A DNA stretch of 64,000 nucleotides, taken from DASVRZ01 sp038230215 (lineage in GTDB: Bacteria; Verrucomicrobiota; Verrucomicrobiia; Chthoniobacterales; DASVRZ01). The notes beneath the pieces are model-generated. The model did not search any database and had not been told where the DNA came from. It worked only from the letters and a program-made list of their open reading frames with translations. This document shows, piece by piece, positions 44,416-53,684 of the stretch (position 1 is its first letter; each line of letters opens with the position of its first letter). Both the position numbers and the translations under genes were made by a program. The stretch covers positions 62,001 to 126,000 of the forward strand of contig JBBRNR010000005.1 of assembly GCA_038230215.1 (NCBI GenBank), in the 5' to 3' direction.

Positions 44416-46170
44416 CTAGCTCAACAGCGGCAGCAAATAGCCGAGGAGATCCGAGATGGCGATACGCTCCTGACGTCCGTCATCACGGTGGCGCAGAGTC
44501 ACAGTGTCCTTTAACTCAGGGCCTTTTTCTCCGAGGGTGTCGAAGTCGATGGTGAGTCCGAATGGCGTTCCCGCTTCGTCCTGGCGCGCGTAACGTTTCC
44601 CGATGGAACCGCCCTCGTCGTAGAAGCAGGTCATGTGTTTTTTCAACAGGTCATAAACTTCGCGGGCTTTGGCGACGAGTTCGGGTTTGTTTTTCAGAAG
44701 CGGAAAGATGCCAACTTTCACCGGGGCGATGCGCGGGTGAAATTTCATGATCGTGAGCGTCTCGGTGTTGCCTTTGGCGTCGGTTTTTTCGACTTCGGTG
44801 AAGGCGTTGGCGAGGATCGCCAGAGCAAGGCGGTCGAGGCCGGCGCTGGGTTCGATGACGTGCGGAACGTAGAAACCTTTCAGCAATCGCTCGCAAAAAA
44901 GCGAGGCTTCCTCGGGCGATTTATTGCGCTCAGCCCAATCGGATGTAACTCGACTCAAAAACGCAGTCTTTTGTTCGTCTGTCAGTTTTAGCGCGGCGGC
45001 ACGGAGTTCGTCGTCGAAGACTTCGAGCGGTTTGCCGCTGGCGCGCTGGTGAGCATGCAGATCGAAGTCGCCCCGGGCCGCAATGCCTTCGAGTTCCTCG
45101 GTGCCGAAGGGAAATTTGAAGAGAATATCGACGCAGGCGCGGGCGTAATGGGCAAGTTCTTCTTTCGTTTGCCAATGGTAATCGAGCACGTCCGAGCCAA
45201 GGCCTATGCCCGCGTAATAAGCGGTGCGTTCCTTGACCCAATAACGATGCCACATATCCCAGCCCCAGTCGGGTTGTGGGGTGCTGAGGTTGGCCGTTTC
45301 GCTGTATTCGGCGACTTGACCGTGAATAAGTTGCACGGCTTCGTCTGGCGGGATGAAAAATTCGAGTTCCATCTGCTCGAATTCACGCGAGCGAAAGGTG
45401 AAGTTGCGCGGTGTGACTTCATTGCGAAAGGCTTTTCCGATTTGGCCGATGCCGAAGGGGACTTTGACCCGTGAGCTGTCCACGACGTTTTTAAATTGGA
45501 CGAAAATCGCCTGGGCGGTCTCGGGGCGGAGATAGGCTTTGTCCTCTTCAGACGCAGTGGCACCAACGAAAGTGTGAAACATCAGGTTGAATGGCTTTGG
45601 CTCAGTCAGTTGCGCCCCATTTTCAGGGTTGAAGGCGCGGGAGTTTTCGATTTTTTCCGTGGTCTCGCCTATCAAAACCGGAACCGGGATGCCTCGCTGC
45701 TGATAGAATTGAATGCCGACTTTGCGTGCGCTTTCGGCGGGCTTTCCTTGTGCGAGAAGAACGGAAAAAGGTTCCATGACCACTTGTGCAGGATTGTGTG
45801 CCTCTTCGGCTCCCGTCCATTTGTAAACGATTCCTGACTGCAACTCAACGTGATCGGAGCGAAAACGCTTCTTCGTCACCAGACAGTCGCTCATGGGGTC
45901 GGAGAAAGTCGCGGTGTGGCCCGACGCCTGCCAAACCTTGGGATGCATGATGATACTGGCATCCAGCGGCACGACGTCCTCGCGCTCGCGCATCATGGCG
46001 TTCCACCAAGTGGTGCGCAGATTGCGCTTCAACTCCGCGCCGAGAGGGCCGTAATCCCAGAAGCCGTTGATGCCGCCGTAAATCTCGCTGGATTGAAAAA
46101 TGAAGCCGCGCCGCTTGCAGAGGCTGACGATTTTCTCCATGCGTTCGTTGATAGTGCTGTCTTTGGCCAT
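44416..46170 (-). CDS. glyS: glycyl-tRNA synthetase, dimeric (alpha2) type
   Basis: 584 residues, the homodimeric class II GlyRS that resembles the archaeal and eukaryotic enzyme and not the alpha2-beta2 form. Motif 1-like segment ASGHTATFSDPMSDCLVTKK, motif 2 FRNEVTPRNFTFRSREFEQ and EFFIPPDE, motif 3 in PHVIEPSAGLDRLALAIL, plus the anticodon-binding C-terminus HPRIAPVKVGIFPLLKN. It charges tRNA-Gly, for example the tRNA at 5928. Start ATG at 46170. Confidence 0.95.
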   Translation of the reverse strand: MAKDSTINERMEKIVSLCKRRGFIFQSSEIYGGINGFWDYGPLGAELKRNLRTTWWNAMMREREDVVPLDASIIMHPKVWQASGHTATFSDPMSDCLVTKKRFRSDHVELQSGIVYKWTGAEEAHNPAQVVMEPFSVLLAQGKPAESARKVGIQFYQQRGIPVPVLIGETTEKIENSRAFNPENGAQLTEPKPFNLMFHTFVGATASEEDKAYLRPETAQAIFVQFKNVVDSSRVKVPFGIGQIGKAFRNEVTPRNFTFRSREFEQMELEFFIPPDEAVQLIHGQVAEYSETANLSTPQPDWGWDMWHRYWVKERTAYYAGIGLGSDVLDYHWQTKEELAHYARACVDILFKFPFGTEELEGIAARGDFDLHAHQRASGKPLEVFDDELRAAALKLTDEQKTAFLSRVTSDWAERNKSPEEASLFCERLLKGFYVPHVIEPSAGLDRLALAILANAFTEVEKTDAKGNTETLTIMKFHPRIAPVKVGIFPLLKNKPELVAKAREVYDLLKKHMTCFYDEGGSIGKRYARQDEAGTPFGLTIDFDTLGEKGPELKDTVTLRHRDDGRQERIAISDLLGYLLPLLS

Positions 46171-46576
46171 AGGGACGAAAAGGAGAACCGCGTCGCGCTA
46201 CAAAGGCAACTAAAAAGGTTGCTGTTTGTTTCCTGAAATCCACGGTTATGTTTGTAGTCGCTTCTCCGAGTGCAAATCCCTCATCGCGCAGACGGGTTTC
46301 GTTCTGCTGACCACCCGCAGGTGGGGCGGACGCGCGTTGTCCGTGCTTGCGTCGCATCACGTCGTCCTGACCCGGCGCGAGCAATTGCTACCGATTTACC
46401 ATCGGATTCTTGGTTGAAGAAAAATAAACCGCCCGACTGGGTGAGTAAATGCCCGCGACATGTTAAGCGGCAGCGTGGAGGCGTTAATTTATTCAACGTA
46501 TGCCTGTCTTCCCACAGGAAGCGTTGGTGAAGGCCGCCCCAGATGCCGCCTGTTTAGTGCCCGCTCAGTTGTCCGC
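46171..46576. other. intergenic region, no gene seen
   Basis: About 400 bp between glyS and the xylose isomerase-like gene, both on the minus strand. It should hold the glyS promoter. I see no tRNA, no convincing coding frame and no leader such as a T-box; only a short hairpin (GCAAC/GTTGC) near the glyS start. Confidence 0.4.
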
Positions 46577-47611
46577 TCAACGCCCGTAAAGGCACTGGGT
46601 GAGATAGCCGGAGATGGCGGTCGAGCGGTTTTCGGCGCGAAGGGTGGCGATCTTCGAGCGGTCCACGGCGAGAGCGCGGTCCCAGAGCCAGGTGAGGTTG
46701 TTGCCGCTGACGGTGAGCACGTCCTGAATGTTTTTCGGGTCGTCGGTGCGCGGGGCTTTCACGTCGAAACAAATGATGCCGTCCCATTTTGTGTCCTGCA
46801 AGACGACGCAGAGGGCGAGGTCTTTGACGGGCTCGGTGTAGCCGAAAGGAAGGTCTTGGTCGTAGCGCTGGCCGTCCTGCGCATTGAGATGGATGTGGAA
46901 AAGCTTGCCCACTTCGAGGCACATCTCGATGTCCCAGAGGTAGTCGAGCCCAGCGATGCGGCTGTGGGCGGTCTCGGGGTTCAAGCCGAAGAGCGGCTGG
47001 ACGGAGGGGTCGAGGCGGCTGATGAGGTAGAGGGCCTCGCCGACGTTAGCAAGATACATGTTGGCGCGGGGCTCGTTTGGTTTTGGTTCGAGTGCGAAGC
47101 GAATGGAACTCCCGTATTTTTCGAGAGCGTATTGGCCGACGGCGTTAAAGCCCTCGACGAGGCGTTGAAAGGAGTCGCGTCCATTCTTTGCGAGGACGAA
47201 ATCGAACCCTTCGCGTCCGTTCCAGAAAACCATCGTCTCGGCTCCCAACACTTTCGTGGTGTCCACGGCGAGTTTGGCATTGGCCAGACCTTTGGCTCGA
47301 ATAGAGGCGTCGTTGGAGGTCATCGCGCCATCCTTAAAGATCGGATCGGCAAAGAAGGACGGCGTATACATCGCGCACTTGAGGCCGCATTTTTCCGCCA
47401 CTGCGAGTGCCTTCTCGGCGTCGGTCGCAGGGATTTCCGAATCATGCGCTTCAAACCACGACATTCCGGCCTCGGCCAGCATGGGAATACGATCAATGAA
47501 GGGAATCGCCTCGCGAGTGGGGCCGCCAAAAGGATCGCCACCGGGTCCGAGATTCCATACGCCTGCTCCGACGCCTTGTTTGCCTGCTTTGTTTTTGAGT
47601 TGAAAGGACAT
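46577..47611 (-). CDS. xylose isomerase-like TIM-barrel protein
   Basis: 344-residue AP-endonuclease-2/xylose isomerase fold. It follows the actinobacterial-type xylose isomerase: GVWNLGPGGDPFGGPTR at the start, MYTPSFFADPIFKDGAMTSN, VFWNGREGFDF, FALEPKPNEPRANMYLANVG with metal-binding Glu, GLNPETAHSRIAGLDYLW, and HIHLNAQDGQRYDQDLPFG. It would interconvert D-xylose and D-xylulose (or glucose and fructose). It is shorter than the usual 385-395 residues, lacking part of the C-terminal arm that holds the tetramer together. No xylulokinase is adjacent. Confidence 0.83.
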   Translation of the reverse strand: MSFQLKNKAGKQGVGAGVWNLGPGGDPFGGPTREAIPFIDRIPMLAEAGMSWFEAHDSEIPATDAEKALAVAEKCGLKCAMYTPSFFADPIFKDGAMTSNDASIRAKGLANAKLAVDTTKVLGAETMVFWNGREGFDFVLAKNGRDSFQRLVEGFNAVGQYALEKYGSSIRFALEPKPNEPRANMYLANVGEALYLISRLDPSVQPLFGLNPETAHSRIAGLDYLWDIEMCLEVGKLFHIHLNAQDGQRYDQDLPFGYTEPVKDLALCVVLQDTKWDGIICFDVKAPRTDDPKNIQDVLTVSGNNLTWLWDRALAVDRSKIATLRAENRSTAISGYLTQCLYGR

Positions 47612-47744
47612 GATTATAGGGAGTGAAATTTACAATAAATGGGACGGACATTTAAGCATTGAGGGGCAGGTCCGACAATCCGTTTATTTCGAAAGGGTGC
47701 GCTCGGTAGCAAGTTATGTTCAATAACCCGCATCCAACGCGAAG

Positions 47745-48848
47745 TCAGCTTGGGTCGGCCGCAGGAAGCATAAACCGAAAGGTCGCTCCGGCGCCGATGC
47801 AGCTCTCGACAGAAATCTGGCCGCCGTGGGCTTCGATGATTTGCTTGAAAATAGCCAGGCCCAGTCCGGTGCCCGCTCGCTCCGGATCGGGGTCGGTCTC
47901 GGATTTTTCAAATATTTTTTCCAAGCGCTCCGGCTCGATTCCGGCTCCGTTGTCACGAACCCAGCATTCCACTTTTCCTTCTGTCGCGGCGGCACCGACT
48001 TCGATATCGCCCCCAGGGGCGAATCGCGCAGAGTTGCTAACCAAGTTTTGCAAAGCCCGCGTGAGCAAACCAGCGTCGGCATGGATCACCAGATCATGCG
48101 GGACAGAGTTGTGGATTTTGATTCCGGCTGCCTCGGTGACGGGTTGCAAATCCTGCAGAAGCCGGTGCACGAGCGGCCAGAGATCGAAATTGCGGCGAAC
48201 CAAATGCAACTCGTCCGCGTCGCGCGGATGCTTTTCTTCGTCCATTACCCGGCTAATCAATTCCTCGATGCGCTGCACATTGCGCAGCAGCACGCGGAGC
48301 ATTTCAGCTGCCTCGTCTGGGTCCGGTTTCTCCGCCAGTAAAGCGGCCGTAAGGGTTATCGCGTTGAGCGGAGTGCGAACGTCATGGGCGATAAAAGCGA
48401 AATGCTCGTCGCGCCGACGCTGTAATTCGGCCGCTTGCTCCTGGGCATACGTATCGACTGCCAGCGCGACCGCAGCGTCGATAATGTGGTTGATGACCCG
48501 AAATTCGGCGGCACCGAGATTAATCCCGGCGCTCTCCGCCAAGTCATGCACAGCATCGCGCAAGATATTGTACTCGATGACAACTTCCTTGATGCCGAAA
48601 CCAGCGGCAAGACGCTGAATGCCGTGTTCCTGGGGACTGCCCGGGTTGAGTTTCATGCCGGTCGACTCGTCGCAATGCGCGATCGCGACGATCATTTCAT
48701 CGATGAACTGCGGGATGTGATCGCGCAGGGTCGGACCATCCAGATGCGCGGCTCCCGGCAGCGCGGTGACGACCGATTGCCACTCGGCGAAAAGAGTCGT
48801 CTTGTGTTTACGAAGGACGACAGCCAGTTCGGCAAGCGGGTGGGTCAT
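47745..48848 (-). CDS. sensor histidine kinase with RsbRD-type N-terminal domain
   Basis: 367 residues, without membrane segments. N-terminal helical domain (residues about 10-140, like the RsbRD/RsbU N-terminus, with IPQFIDEMIVAIA and GIKEVVIEYNILRDAVHDLA), HisKA box EHFAFIAHDVRTPLNAITL with the phospho-accepting His, and a HATPase domain with LVSNSARFAPGG (N box), VRDNGAGIEPERLEKIF (G1) and AGTGLGLAIFKQIIEAHGG (G2). It is an orphan: no response regulator is next to it, and no ligand is evident. It may sense a cytoplasmic signal. Confidence 0.88.
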   Translation of the reverse strand: MTHPLAELAVVLRKHKTTLFAEWQSVVTALPGAAHLDGPTLRDHIPQFIDEMIVAIAHCDESTGMKLNPGSPQEHGIQRLAAGFGIKEVVIEYNILRDAVHDLAESAGINLGAAEFRVINHIIDAAVALAVDTYAQEQAAELQRRRDEHFAFIAHDVRTPLNAITLTAALLAEKPDPDEAAEMLRVLLRNVQRIEELISRVMDEEKHPRDADELHLVRRNFDLWPLVHRLLQDLQPVTEAAGIKIHNSVPHDLVIHADAGLLTRALQNLVSNSARFAPGGDIEVGAAATEGKVECWVRDNGAGIEPERLEKIFEKSETDPDPERAGTGLGLAIFKQIIEAHGGQISVESCIGAGATFRFMLPAADPS

Positions 48849-48957
48849 GGAGGATTAAGGAAAAAGAGCAGCTAGGCTAGCTCATTCCCGCGCAGAAACA
48901 AGTAGGGCTGTTAGAGCGGGTTGACTCCAGTGGAATGAAAGTCCGCTCAAGCGAAAT

Positions 48958-50379
48958 CTAACTGCCGTAGGAACTTTCCACGCGGTGGGAGACGTCTTTG
49001 TAGCCGTAATCGACCTCGTAGATTTGTTTGAAACAATCGAGCGACTCCTCTTTTTTGCCCATCTGCTCGAAGACTTGGCCGAGATTGTAAAGGATGTCTT
49101 TTTTCGTGCTGTCCATCACGAGAATCTCCTTGGCCGCGTCCTCGAAAGTACGGACGGAGAGATCAAGCATACTAAGATTTTGATAGCAGCGACCGAGCAG
49201 ATTCATCGCGCGGAGGCGGACGTTTGGGCTCTTGCGGGCGCTTTGGAGCTCGGGGATTGCCTCGCGATACGCGCCGGTGTTGACGAGTACTTCGCCCAGC
49301 TCGAAATGCAGCATGAGGTCGGTCGGATTTTTTTCAACCCGTTTGCGGGCTTCGCCCAAAAGCGCCTCGGCGCGCAGTCGGCGATACTCGGCCAAATTCG
49401 ACTCGTGTTCCGCTCTGGCGGGATCGGTCGGATTGGCGTCGAGAAATTCCTCGTAAGCCCGGATGTTGTCGTCGTAGAGCTTCATCTGCAGGTCGGTAGC
49501 CTTGCGGACGAGTGTGGCATCGGTGTTTTGCGTGAGCGATGCGGCGTAGGTGAACCACTGCACCGCCGTGGGCAGATCGCCTTTTTGCTCAAACAAGCCG
49601 GCCATTTTTCGGACTACGTCGATATTGGCTGGATTCTCGTTGTAGCGGATGGTCAGTTCGGCGAGCTGGTTTTCGATCATCTCCTCGGAACGCACCGCGC
49701 GATTTTGCTGCTCCAGCGACGTGGCCAGATCCTTGTCCACGATCAGATCGCGATAATCCTTTGTGCCGCCCGATTCCGCCACGGCCTCCCAGCCGCCGCT
49801 TTTCATCGAGGCTGCGGCTGCGGCGTCCTTGCCAAACTTCACCGCGGCGATGTCGTTACGGTTGATCTCGACGAGCTCATTATAGACTTCGACCGCCTTT
49901 GTCGGCTCCCCGTGCTCGTAATAAAGTTTCCCGAGTTCATGGAGAACCTTGACGTGTTTCGGATTTCCATCGCGCAGGGTTTCCATGGCAAACCGCGCGG
50001 TCTCATACAAATCCAGGGCGAGCGCGCCTTCTTTGATGACCTCGTTGGCCTGCGTGTTGTAGGGGTCGGTCTCGAGAATTTTCTCTGCAGCATCCATCGC
50101 GGCGGCGGGATCTTTTTTAAGCAGACCCTGCGCTTTCATCGCGCCGATGGGAGAACCGCCCTTAAGTCCGCCAAAGAAGCCTTTTTTCTCCTTAATCTGG
50201 CCGACCTCGACTTTGCGCAACACCTTGCGTCCGTCGATAAAGCCTGGCTCCTCGCGAAGCACGTCTTGCAGCAGCGTGATGCCGTATTGGTAGTTCTTAA
50301 GCTCGAGCGCCTGAATGGCCTTAAGATAATTACTCCGGGCTTGGGAGGAGAGTTGTTTTTCGGTTTTGGGAGGAGGCAT
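48958..50379 (-). CDS. tetratricopeptide repeat protein
   Basis: 473 residues with no signal peptide or membrane helix. Multiple TPR-like helical pairs occur in the middle and C-terminal parts, e.g. KVLHELGKLYYEHGEPTKAV, MLHFELGEVLVNTGAYREAI, RAMNLLGRCYQNLSMLDLS and ILYNLGQVFEQMGKKEESLD. The N-terminus (QARSNYLKAIQALELKNYQY) also looks like a TPR. Probably a scaffold that binds other proteins; the partner is unknown. A long reading frame on the opposite strand is its shadow. Confidence 0.75.
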   Translation of the reverse strand: MPPPKTEKQLSSQARSNYLKAIQALELKNYQYGITLLQDVLREEPGFIDGRKVLRKVEVGQIKEKKGFFGGLKGGSPIGAMKAQGLLKKDPAAAMDAAEKILETDPYNTQANEVIKEGALALDLYETARFAMETLRDGNPKHVKVLHELGKLYYEHGEPTKAVEVYNELVEINRNDIAAVKFGKDAAAAASMKSGGWEAVAESGGTKDYRDLIVDKDLATSLEQQNRAVRSEEMIENQLAELTIRYNENPANIDVVRKMAGLFEQKGDLPTAVQWFTYAASLTQNTDATLVRKATDLQMKLYDDNIRAYEEFLDANPTDPARAEHESNLAEYRRLRAEALLGEARKRVEKNPTDLMLHFELGEVLVNTGAYREAIPELQSARKSPNVRLRAMNLLGRCYQNLSMLDLSVRTFEDAAKEILVMDSTKKDILYNLGQVFEQMGKKEESLDCFKQIYEVDYGYKDVSHRVESSYGS

Positions 50380-50416
50380 GGGGAGAAATAGACGACCTGC
50401 GCGAGGTCAGGTTAAA

Positions 50417-50605
50417 TTATTTGGAGCCGTCCTGCGTTTTCAGCTTGGCAGGAGCGGTGAAGGCTTGGAAACGGGCGTATTCGGATTTGGCGTTTTTGCT
50501 GTAATCCTTAATGAAATCCTTCGAGCCGTACTCGAAAAAGATGACAAAAGACAAGGTAAACACGGCAAATAATGCCACCCAGAAAAGTTTGCGGAGTAAG
50601 CCCAT
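50417..50605 (-). CDS. small single-pass membrane protein
   Basis: 62 residues: a hydrophobic helix (LFWVALFAVFTLSFVIFFEY, residues about 7-26) followed by a charged tail (GSKDFIKDYSKNAKSEYARF). It lies 37 bp upstream of the TPR gene and in the same direction, which suggests one operon. Function unknown. Confidence 0.55.
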   Translation of the reverse strand: MGLLRKLFWVALFAVFTLSFVIFFEYGSKDFIKDYSKNAKSEYARFQAFTAPAKLKTQDGSK

Positions 50606-50662
50606 GCTGCTGATTGTAAATTGGCTGTCCGAAGCGTCAACGAGGATTTCGGTCGAAGTGAG

Positions 50663-51325
50663 TTAGAACCGTCCCAGCCACTCCGCCAAGCCGTACCTCG
50701 TGGCAACGAGTTGCGTGGCTCCGGCTCTTTCGTCTTCCGTGAGGGCGATGGAAGTCGCCTCAGCAGCGAATCCATCGGCGAAAGCGCGTGCCCAGTTGGG
50801 TTCCATCGGAATCTCCTGAATGCTTCCCTGATGCAGCAATCCGTGTCGCGTCCGGCGTTGGGCGGCACCAGCGATTTTTCGTCCGTCGAGCATTAAATCC
50901 CCGATCACCGGGCTCTTAAAACAACCTTCGCCCGCGACGGTGGCCGATGTGGCGAGTTCCAATGTGATGCCACAAGCTGCCCTGACGATTTCCTGAATGG
51001 CCCGATGAATTTCCACGTAACTCCCCGTGCGTCCGGCCCGCGCCAACTCGTGCTCCACCGGGATGATCAGGCTGTAAGTCCAGTCTGCGCCATGATCGAC
51101 TAGGCCGCCGCCCGTCCAGCGGCGCATCAGCGGGAGACCGGGACGCAGCGTGCGTGCCTCCGCGAGTTTCTCAAAATAGCCCAGCGTCACGGTCGGCTCC
51201 GACCAGCGATAGACCCGCAGCGTGGGAGTTGCAACACGATGCAAAAGCATTTCATCGACCGCCATATTCCACGCGCCATCGCCCGGAACCGGGTCATCTA
51301 TCACGCGCAAACGCTCGAAAATCAT
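50663..51325 (-). CDS. lipoate-protein ligase A family protein
   Basis: 220 residues of the biotin/lipoate ligase fold. It has MAVDEMLLHRVATPTLRVYR at the start, TLGYFEKLAEARTLRPGLPL, RRWTGGGLVDHGADWTYSL (substrate loop), and GDLMLDGRKIAGAAQRRTR with the Lys that contacts the lipoyl-AMP. It lacks the C-terminal accessory domain of full-length LplA, as in the LplA-like or octanoyltransferase-like (LipM) subgroup. It transfers lipoyl or octanoyl groups to dehydrogenase subunits. It is divergent from parB by 60 bp. Confidence 0.82.
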   Translation of the reverse strand: MIFERLRVIDDPVPGDGAWNMAVDEMLLHRVATPTLRVYRWSEPTVTLGYFEKLAEARTLRPGLPLMRRWTGGGLVDHGADWTYSLIIPVEHELARAGRTGSYVEIHRAIQEIVRAACGITLELATSATVAGEGCFKSPVIGDLMLDGRKIAGAAQRRTRHGLLHQGSIQEIPMEPNWARAFADGFAAEATSIALTEDERAGATQLVATRYGLAEWLGRF

Positions 51326-51385
51326 CGCGTCATCATGCTTTGCCGGTTGGCAAGCGCAAGATCGAGGTGTAAAACCATTTCTCCT

Positions 51386-52279
51386 ATGGCAAAACTCGCA
51401 CTTGGCAAAGGTCTCGGAGCCCTGATTACTCCCAAAGTCGCCACCCCGACGCCGATTGTCAGCGATGGCGAGCGAGTCGAAATGATCCCGGTCGGCAGTC
51501 TGGTCGCGAGTCCGTTTCAGCCGCGACGGGAGTTTAAGGAGGAGCCGCTCCAGGAGCTCGCCGACTCGATCCGGGAACGCGGCATCATCCAGCCGCTGAT
51601 CGTTCGCAAAGTCGGGCCGAAGTTTGAATTGATCGCCGGCGAACGCCGCTGGCGCGCCGCCCAACGTGCCGGTCTGGCCGAGGCTCCGGCCATCGTTCGC
51701 CAGGCCACGGATCGCGATGTACTGGAACTGGCGCTGATCGAGAATTTGCAGCGAGCGGACTTGAATCCGATTGACGAGGCCCAGGCATTTGCCCGGCTCG
51801 CGGAGGAGTTTGATTTGCGCCAGGAGGACATCGCCCAACGTGTCGGACGCAGCCGCGCAGGTGTTGCCAATTCGTTGCGCTTGCTCGAGCTGGAACCACA
51901 GATTCAGACTTGGCTCACGCAAAATCTAATCACCGTCGGCCATGGAAAAGTGCTCCTCGGCCTGAAGGATCACGAGCAGCAACTGGCTGCCGCGCAGATC
52001 GTTTTACGCCAGAGCAGCACCGTTCGCGAAACGGAGGTCATCGTTCAAAATTTCCTCCACAAACACGGCCTTACTCCATCTCCTCGGCGACGTTCCGCCG
52101 GACCCACGACGGATCTTTCACCGGCGCTGCTCAACGTCCAGAATCGACTGCAATCGCACTTTGCCACCCACGTCTCGGTGGCGCACGGCGAGAAAAAAGG
52201 TCGGATCGAGATCGAATATTATGGGGCCGACGACCTCCAGCGCCTCCTCAAAGTTCTCGGCCTCGCGGAAGAACAATAA
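51386..52279 (+). CDS. parB: chromosome-partitioning protein ParB
   Basis: 297 residues. ParB/Noc layout: N-terminal LGKGLGALI motif, CTP-binding and DNA-sliding box in FQPRREFKEEPLQELADSIR and GIIQPLIVRKVGPKFELIAGERRWRAA, the LIENLQRADLNPIDEAQAF segment, helix-turn-helix (QEDIAQRVGRSRAGVANSLR) and a C-terminal dimerisation domain ending RIEIEYYGADDLQRLLKVL. It binds parS sites near the origin. No parA gene precedes it, and I found no parS consensus in the window. Confidence 0.93.
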   Translation: MAKLALGKGLGALITPKVATPTPIVSDGERVEMIPVGSLVASPFQPRREFKEEPLQELADSIRERGIIQPLIVRKVGPKFELIAGERRWRAAQRAGLAEAPAIVRQATDRDVLELALIENLQRADLNPIDEAQAFARLAEEFDLRQEDIAQRVGRSRAGVANSLRLLELEPQIQTWLTQNLITVGHGKVLLGLKDHEQQLAAAQIVLRQSSTVRETEVIVQNFLHKHGLTPSPRRRSAGPTTDLSPALLNVQNRLQSHFATHVSVAHGEKKGRIEIEYYGADDLQRLLKVLGLAEEQ

Positions 52280-52314
52280 TCAGGAAATCAGCTGCACAGA
52301 ACCCGATCTCGTTC

Positions 52315-53388
52315 GTGTCTGCTCTCAATCCCATCTCCGCCCTCAGGTGGCTCAGATGCATTCTCCTCCTTGCGTTGCTCCTAACATCGGGCTGCAAAAA
52401 GAAACCGGCCGTTTTGCCTCCGACTCCGGCTCTGGTTGAAACGCCCAGCCCCCCAGCCCCGTCGGCGACTCCGACCCCGTCTCTCACTCCGCCTCTTCCA
52501 GAAAAACACACGCCGCTGACCGCCGTCACCTCGCGCATCGACGGCACACTCGCACTCCAGCGCGCCCGCACCATTTGCAGCCTCGGCTCACGCGCCTATG
52601 GCACTCCCGGCTATCGGCAAACCCTCGCCTGGCTGCGCTCTGAACTCACCCGACTCGGCTGGCATACTGTTTACCAAGCCTTCGACACGACCACACCCGT
52701 CGGGCCGCGCACCTACACCAATCTCATCGCTACGTGGCCCATCGATAAAGACAACCCAAAGCCCAGCCCCGCCAGTAACCGCCTCATTCTCACCTCGCAC
52801 TACGATTCCCGTGGTTCCGAGTTTGGCATCTTTCCCGCCGCCAGTTCCGGGGCTGCCGGTTGCGGCATCATTCTGGAACTTGCCGAGCGTCTGGCCGCCG
52901 CTCCCGACCTCGCCGCACGGGTCGAATTCGTCTTCTTCGACGGCGAGGAACCCACTCGGCAAATCTCCACCACCGACGGACTTTGCGGCTCCCGTTTTTT
53001 TCTCCACAGCCTCGAGGAAAATGGCCAGGCTACCAGCGTTCGCGCCCTGCTGGCCTTCGGGGCCGTCGGCCACACCGGAGCGAAATGGACCATGCCCACG
53101 CTCACCAACTCCGTTCTCAACCAGACTCTGCAAACCTTTATCTATCTCCAAAAATGGGGGAGCCAAATCACTCCGCTCGCACGTCCGAGCTGGGGCCCGC
53201 ATCTCCCTGCCCTCCAAGCAGGTGTGCCCGCCACATTCCTGAACGACGCGCTCTACCCTGCGCTTGGCACGGCCGACGACACCCCGGAGTCGCTCAATGC
53301 CGAATCCCTGCGCCGCGCCGCTCTCGCCAGCCTGCAACTTCTCCAGCTTCCGCCGCAGGCCGCCACCCCGGCGACAAAATCAAACTAG
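52315..53388 (+). CDS. M28/glutaminyl-cyclase-like lipoprotein with altered metal ligands
   Basis: 357 residues starting at GTG 52315, which gives a lipoprotein signal (LRCILLLALLLTSGC, lipobox Cys). A Pro/Ser/Thr-rich linker leads into the M28 fold: RLILTSHYDSRGSEF with the His and Asp, then AAGCGIILELAERLAAAPDL, VEFVFFDGEEPTRQ (Glu-Glu), and ALGTADDTPESLN. Compared with glutaminyl cyclases the Asp ligand before LELA (usual GATDS) is Ser, and the last His (usual WHTxxD) is Gly, so zinc binding is doubtful. Location would be the periplasmic side. It may have become a binding protein. A later start would lose the lipobox. Confidence 0.72.
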   Translation: MSALNPISALRWLRCILLLALLLTSGCKKKPAVLPPTPALVETPSPPAPSATPTPSLTPPLPEKHTPLTAVTSRIDGTLALQRARTICSLGSRAYGTPGYRQTLAWLRSELTRLGWHTVYQAFDTTTPVGPRTYTNLIATWPIDKDNPKPSPASNRLILTSHYDSRGSEFGIFPAASSGAAGCGIILELAERLAAAPDLAARVEFVFFDGEEPTRQISTTDGLCGSRFFLHSLEENGQATSVRALLAFGAVGHTGAKWTMPTLTNSVLNQTLQTFIYLQKWGSQITPLARPSWGPHLPALQAGVPATFLNDALYPALGTADDTPESLNAESLRRAALASLQLLQLPPQAATPATKSN

Positions 53389-53434
53389 CGCATTGACGCG
53401 CCCCCTCATTTCGGTAATCTTCCACTCCCGAAAC

Positions 53435-53508
53435 GCACCCATAGCTCAATTGGATAGAGCATCTGACTACGGATCAGAAGGTTTGAAGTTCGAGTCTTCA
53501 TGGGTGCA
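53435..53508 (+). tRNA. tRNA-Arg (anticodon ACG)
   Basis: Cloverleaf: acceptor GCACCCA/TGGGTGC with discriminator A, D-arm GCTC/GAGC, anticodon stem TCTGA/TCAGA around loop CTACGGA giving ACG, T-arm TGAAG/CTTCA with loop TTCGAGT. CCA is not encoded. The 3' half is a likely attachment site because mobile-element genes begin right after it. Confidence 0.95.
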
Positions 53509-53510
53509 CA
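53490..53510 (+). other. putative left attachment site of an integrated element (tRNA-Arg 3' end)
   Basis: Content changes from housekeeping genes to plasmid or phage-type genes directly after the tRNA 3' end. Integrating elements commonly use this part of tRNA genes. No second copy of the T-arm/acceptor sequence was found up to 64,000, so the other end is outside the window. The exact core is inferred. Confidence 0.45.
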
Positions 53511-53684
53511 TCTTCTAAGCGGCTCAAAATCAAAGGGTTACGCAGATCGAGCGGCGGTGAAAATGAGGCGCAACTGAATCCCATTGCCTCTATGCTGCCC
53601 TTATATTTCAGAATCGGGTATTCTGTGGCTTTTAAGCGGCTGCGAATGGCTGGCAAACAAATGATGTAAATCAAAAAAGCAAAC

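Noticed and set aside
46300..46400. Possible small signal recognition particle RNA (GGGTCAGGA on the minus strand)
   Set aside because: The conserved GGAAGG...AGCAGCC domain IV sequence is missing.
48985..50391. Long open frame (468 codons) on the plus strand opposite the TPR protein
   Set aside because: It is the antisense shadow of the TPR gene; its translation has no recognisable domain, while the minus strand shows repeated TPR helices.
50663..51922. Extension of the lipoate ligase-like gene to 419 codons
   Set aside because: The extra N-terminal 199 codons are antisense to parB; the family begins at the ATG at 51325.
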